Source: Alistipes sp.
GTDB lineage: Bacteria; Bacteroidota; Bacteroidia; Bacteroidales; Rikenellaceae
NCBI GenBank assembly: GCA_028691095.1
Contig: JAQUZZ010000078.1
Span: 1 to 6,898, forward strand
Length of the DNA stretch: 6,898 nt
Reading direction: 5' to 3'
Shown here: positions 5,769 to 6,898 of the stretch, in pieces
Position numbering within the stretch: position 1 is the first letter of the stretch
How the letters are laid out: every line of letters starts with the position of its first letter
The notes under the pieces: generated by a model
Seen by the model: the letters and a program-made list of their open reading frames with translations, nothing else
What the model was told of the DNA's origin: nothing
The model's database searches: none
Program-made: the position numbers and the translations under genes

Positions 5769-5853
5769 AGCACTTCTGCGTGCTATATTGAACCTGATTG
5801 ACGATTGTCGAAGTAAGGTTCACCCGTCCCTCCGACTTCTCTGAGAGAGAGTC
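5769..5853 (-). other. typA leader region with three potential hairpins
   Basis: Three inverted repeats lie within the predicted 5' untranslated region of typA. The nearest to the start pairs 5769-5773 (AGCAC) with 5780-5784 (GTGCT). The largest pairs TGAACCT (5789-5795) with AGGTTCA (5816-5822) and encloses an inner TTGAC / GTCGAA stem with one bulge. The third pairs GACTTCT (5834-5840) with AGAGAGTC (5846-5853), also with one bulge. None is followed by a T-run on the minus strand, so they look like leader structure rather than terminators. No known riboswitch class is recognised. Confidence 0.35.
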
Positions 5854-5903
5854 CTTTGCCATAAAAACGTCCTGACGGAATCTGTTTTTAGGGCTTCCCA
5901 CCC

Positions 5904-5935
5904 TGCAAAGGTACGAAATAAAATTTATCTTTGCA
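5904..5935. promoter_or_regulatory. Overlapping divergent promoters of typA and aroB
   Basis: The minus strand carries TACCTTTG (5913-5906), the typA -7 box, and the plus strand carries TATCTTTG (5926-5933), the aroB -7 box. Both match TAnnTTTG. They form a near-perfect inverted repeat with 10-bp arms (5904-5913 and 5926-5935, one mismatch) and a 12-bp AT-rich spacer. The -33 region expected for each promoter falls on the other's -7 box; neither has a good TTTG there. A second plus-strand match, TAGGTTTG, is at 5945-5952. The predicted leaders are about 145 nt for typA and 140 nt for aroB. Confidence 0.7.
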
Positions 5936-5961
5936 TGAAATTAGTAGGTTTGTCCCGAAGC

Positions 5962-6012
5962 GAAGTGCCAGATTCTCTCTTCGCAAGCATAATTCACACA
6001 GAGAGGCACTTC
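5962..6012 (+). promoter_or_regulatory. aroB leader hairpin covering an SD-like site
   Basis: GAAGTGCC (5962-5969) is the exact reverse complement of GGCACTTC (6005-6012). The stem can continue through TCTCT (5974-5978) with AGAGA (6000-6004), after a 4-nt bulge, leaving a 21-nt loop. The right arm contains GAGAGG (6001-6006), six nt before an in-frame ATG at 6013. When folded, the RNA would hide that site. Whether translation starts at 6013 is unproven. Confidence 0.4.
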
Positions 6013-6081
6013 ATGGATACCCTTGGGTGTTCGGAAAATCGTTTGGCAACCTTCGATTCGGGAAGATTGAGCATAGGGATT

Positions 6082-6898
6082 ATGAAGCAAGTGATTGAGG
6101 TTAAACGAAAAGAAGGACTCCCTTCTCAAATTGTGATCGGAGAGGTCATCCAGTCGTTGGAAGCGTACCTCCCCCAAGGACACAAAATCATTATCATCAC
6201 CGACGGCAACGTCCATCGACGATACCAAGAGTTGATCAATTCGTACGACCACTGCCTGATCGGCTTGGGCGAAACCATTAAGACCATGGCCACGGTCGAG
6301 AAGCTCTATGAGGAGCTGCTCAACTTGGGAGCCGACCGCTCCTCATTTATTTTGGGAATCGGGGGCGGCATCGTCACCGACATCACCGGATTCGTCGCCT
6401 CGACCTATATGCGGGGCGTGCGTTTCGGTTTTGTGGCTACCACACTCTTGGCGCAGGTCGATGCCAGCGTCGGGGGTAAAAACGGGGTCAATTACGAGGG
6501 GTATAAAAACATGATCGGAACCTTTAACCAGCCCGATTTTGTATTGTGCGACCTCTCCATGTTGCGCACCCTGCCCGAACGAGAGTTCAAAGCGGGACTT
6601 GCCGAGATCATCAAGTCGGGTCTGATTGCCGATCCGGAGCTCTTTGCCCTCTTTGAACAACACGACTTGCAAGCCTTCCACGACGACAAAGCGCTGCTCT
6701 CCGAAGCCATTCAACGGGCGGTCACCGTCAAAGCCAAGATCGTGGAACAGGATGAACGAGAGCGTGGCGAACGACGCAAACTCAACTTGGGACATACCTT
6801 TGCCCACGCCATCGAGAAGTGCGGCAATGGAGAGTTGTTCCTGCACGGCGAGGCAGTCTCTATCGGCACAATCATGATCGCGCGTCTCTCCGAGACCT
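6082..6898 (+). CDS. aroB: 3-dehydroquinate synthase, 5' part (cut by window end)
   Basis: The first 272 residues of an enzyme usually about 350 long; the frame is open to the window edge. AroB converts DAHP to 3-dehydroquinate in the shikimate pathway, in the cytoplasm, using NAD and a divalent metal. Visible landmarks are the NAD-binding GIGGG (92-96) with D100, the VDASVGGKN segment (126-134), and the three metal ligands E175, H238 (in LGHTFAH) and H255 (in HGEAV). Their spacing (63 and 17 residues) equals that of E184, H247 and H264 of E. coli AroB. Start choice: ATG 6082 gives an N-terminus nine residues shorter than E. coli. In-frame ATGs at 6013 and 5935 would add 23 or 49 residues, but that stretch uses ATA (twice), AGA and AGG codons, which do not occur in the 272-codon body, and has no recognisable homology. 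ATG 6013 does have an SD-like GAGAGG, so it stays possible. Confidence 0.95.
   Translation, partial: MKQVIEVKRKEGLPSQIVIGEVIQSLEAYLPQGHKIIIITDGNVHRRYQELINSYDHCLIGLGETIKTMATVEKLYEELLNLGADRSSFILGIGGGIVTDITGFVASTYMRGVRFGFVATTLLAQVDASVGGKNGVNYEGYKNMIGTFNQPDFVLCDLSMLRTLPEREFKAGLAEIIKSGLIADPELFALFEQHDLQAFHDDKALLSEAIQRAVTVKAKIVEQDERERGERRKLNLGHTFAHAIEKCGNGELFLHGEAVSIGTIMIARLSET

Noticed and set aside
5683..5901. A 72-codon minus-strand frame in the typA leader, with a GTG at 5901 and an internal ATG
   Set aside because: It overlaps the start of typA in a different frame, has no ribosome-binding signal and no homology. I treat it as leader sequence, though a translated upstream ORF cannot be excluded.
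1..6898. Search for a novel defence, mobile or biosynthetic system
   Set aside because: Every large frame belongs to a recognised housekeeping or membrane-enzyme family. There is no integrase, transposase, attachment repeat, reverse transcriptase, nuclease or secondary-metabolite gene, so such a claim has no support.

Overview
This window is a chromosomal housekeeping locus, almost certainly from a member of the Bacteroidota, probably order Bacteroidales. Three things point there. Several intergenic regions carry the phylum-specific promoter boxes (-33 TTTG and -7 TAnnTTTG). The main start codons lack Shine-Dalgarno sequences. The EngB, PRPP synthase, PAP2 and TypA proteins read like Bacteroidales family members. 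I cannot name genus or species from the sequence alone; the fairly balanced base composition and codon use would suit a Porphyromonas- or Tannerella-like organism, which is inference only.

Layout, left to right. Positions 1-135 are AT-rich and hold no certain gene. The ribosome-assembly GTPase gene engB (136-750, +) is followed by a 251-bp spacer with weak nested inverted repeats and a -7 box, then prs (1002-1943, +; PRPP synthase). A 139-bp spacer leads to a self-contained tRNA-Ser(GCU) unit: promoter 2083-2113, tRNA 2157-2245, terminator 2258-2288. Next come a PAP2-superfamily membrane phosphatase (2335-2916, +) and an integral-membrane methyltransferase of the ICMT/PEMT type (3029-3739, +). 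The methyltransferase has its own promoter and an unusual leader with a palindrome and a 13-codon upstream ORF. A tail-to-tail spacer (3740-3955) holds a C-rich tract, which is a four-tetrad G-quadruplex motif on the minus strand, and a 17-bp bidirectional terminator. typA/bipA (3956-5755, -) and the start of aroB (from about 6082, +, cut by the window end) are transcribed divergently from overlapping promoters near 5904-5935. Both have leaders of about 140 nt with hairpin potential.

The genes do not form one pathway. EngB and TypA both serve ribosome assembly, PRPP synthase supplies nucleotide, histidine and tryptophan synthesis, and AroB performs the second step of the shikimate pathway. 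The PAP2 phosphatase and the methyltransferase are both membrane proteins that probably act on lipids or prenyl carriers, but neither substrate can be read from the sequence.

I see no CRISPR array, insertion sequence, phage gene, toxin-antitoxin pair or defence system, and nothing that amounts to a previously undescribed system. The points worth a second look are regulatory: the interleaved divergent promoters, the aroB leader hairpin that would hide an SD-like site, the methyltransferase leader, and the G-quadruplex motif.
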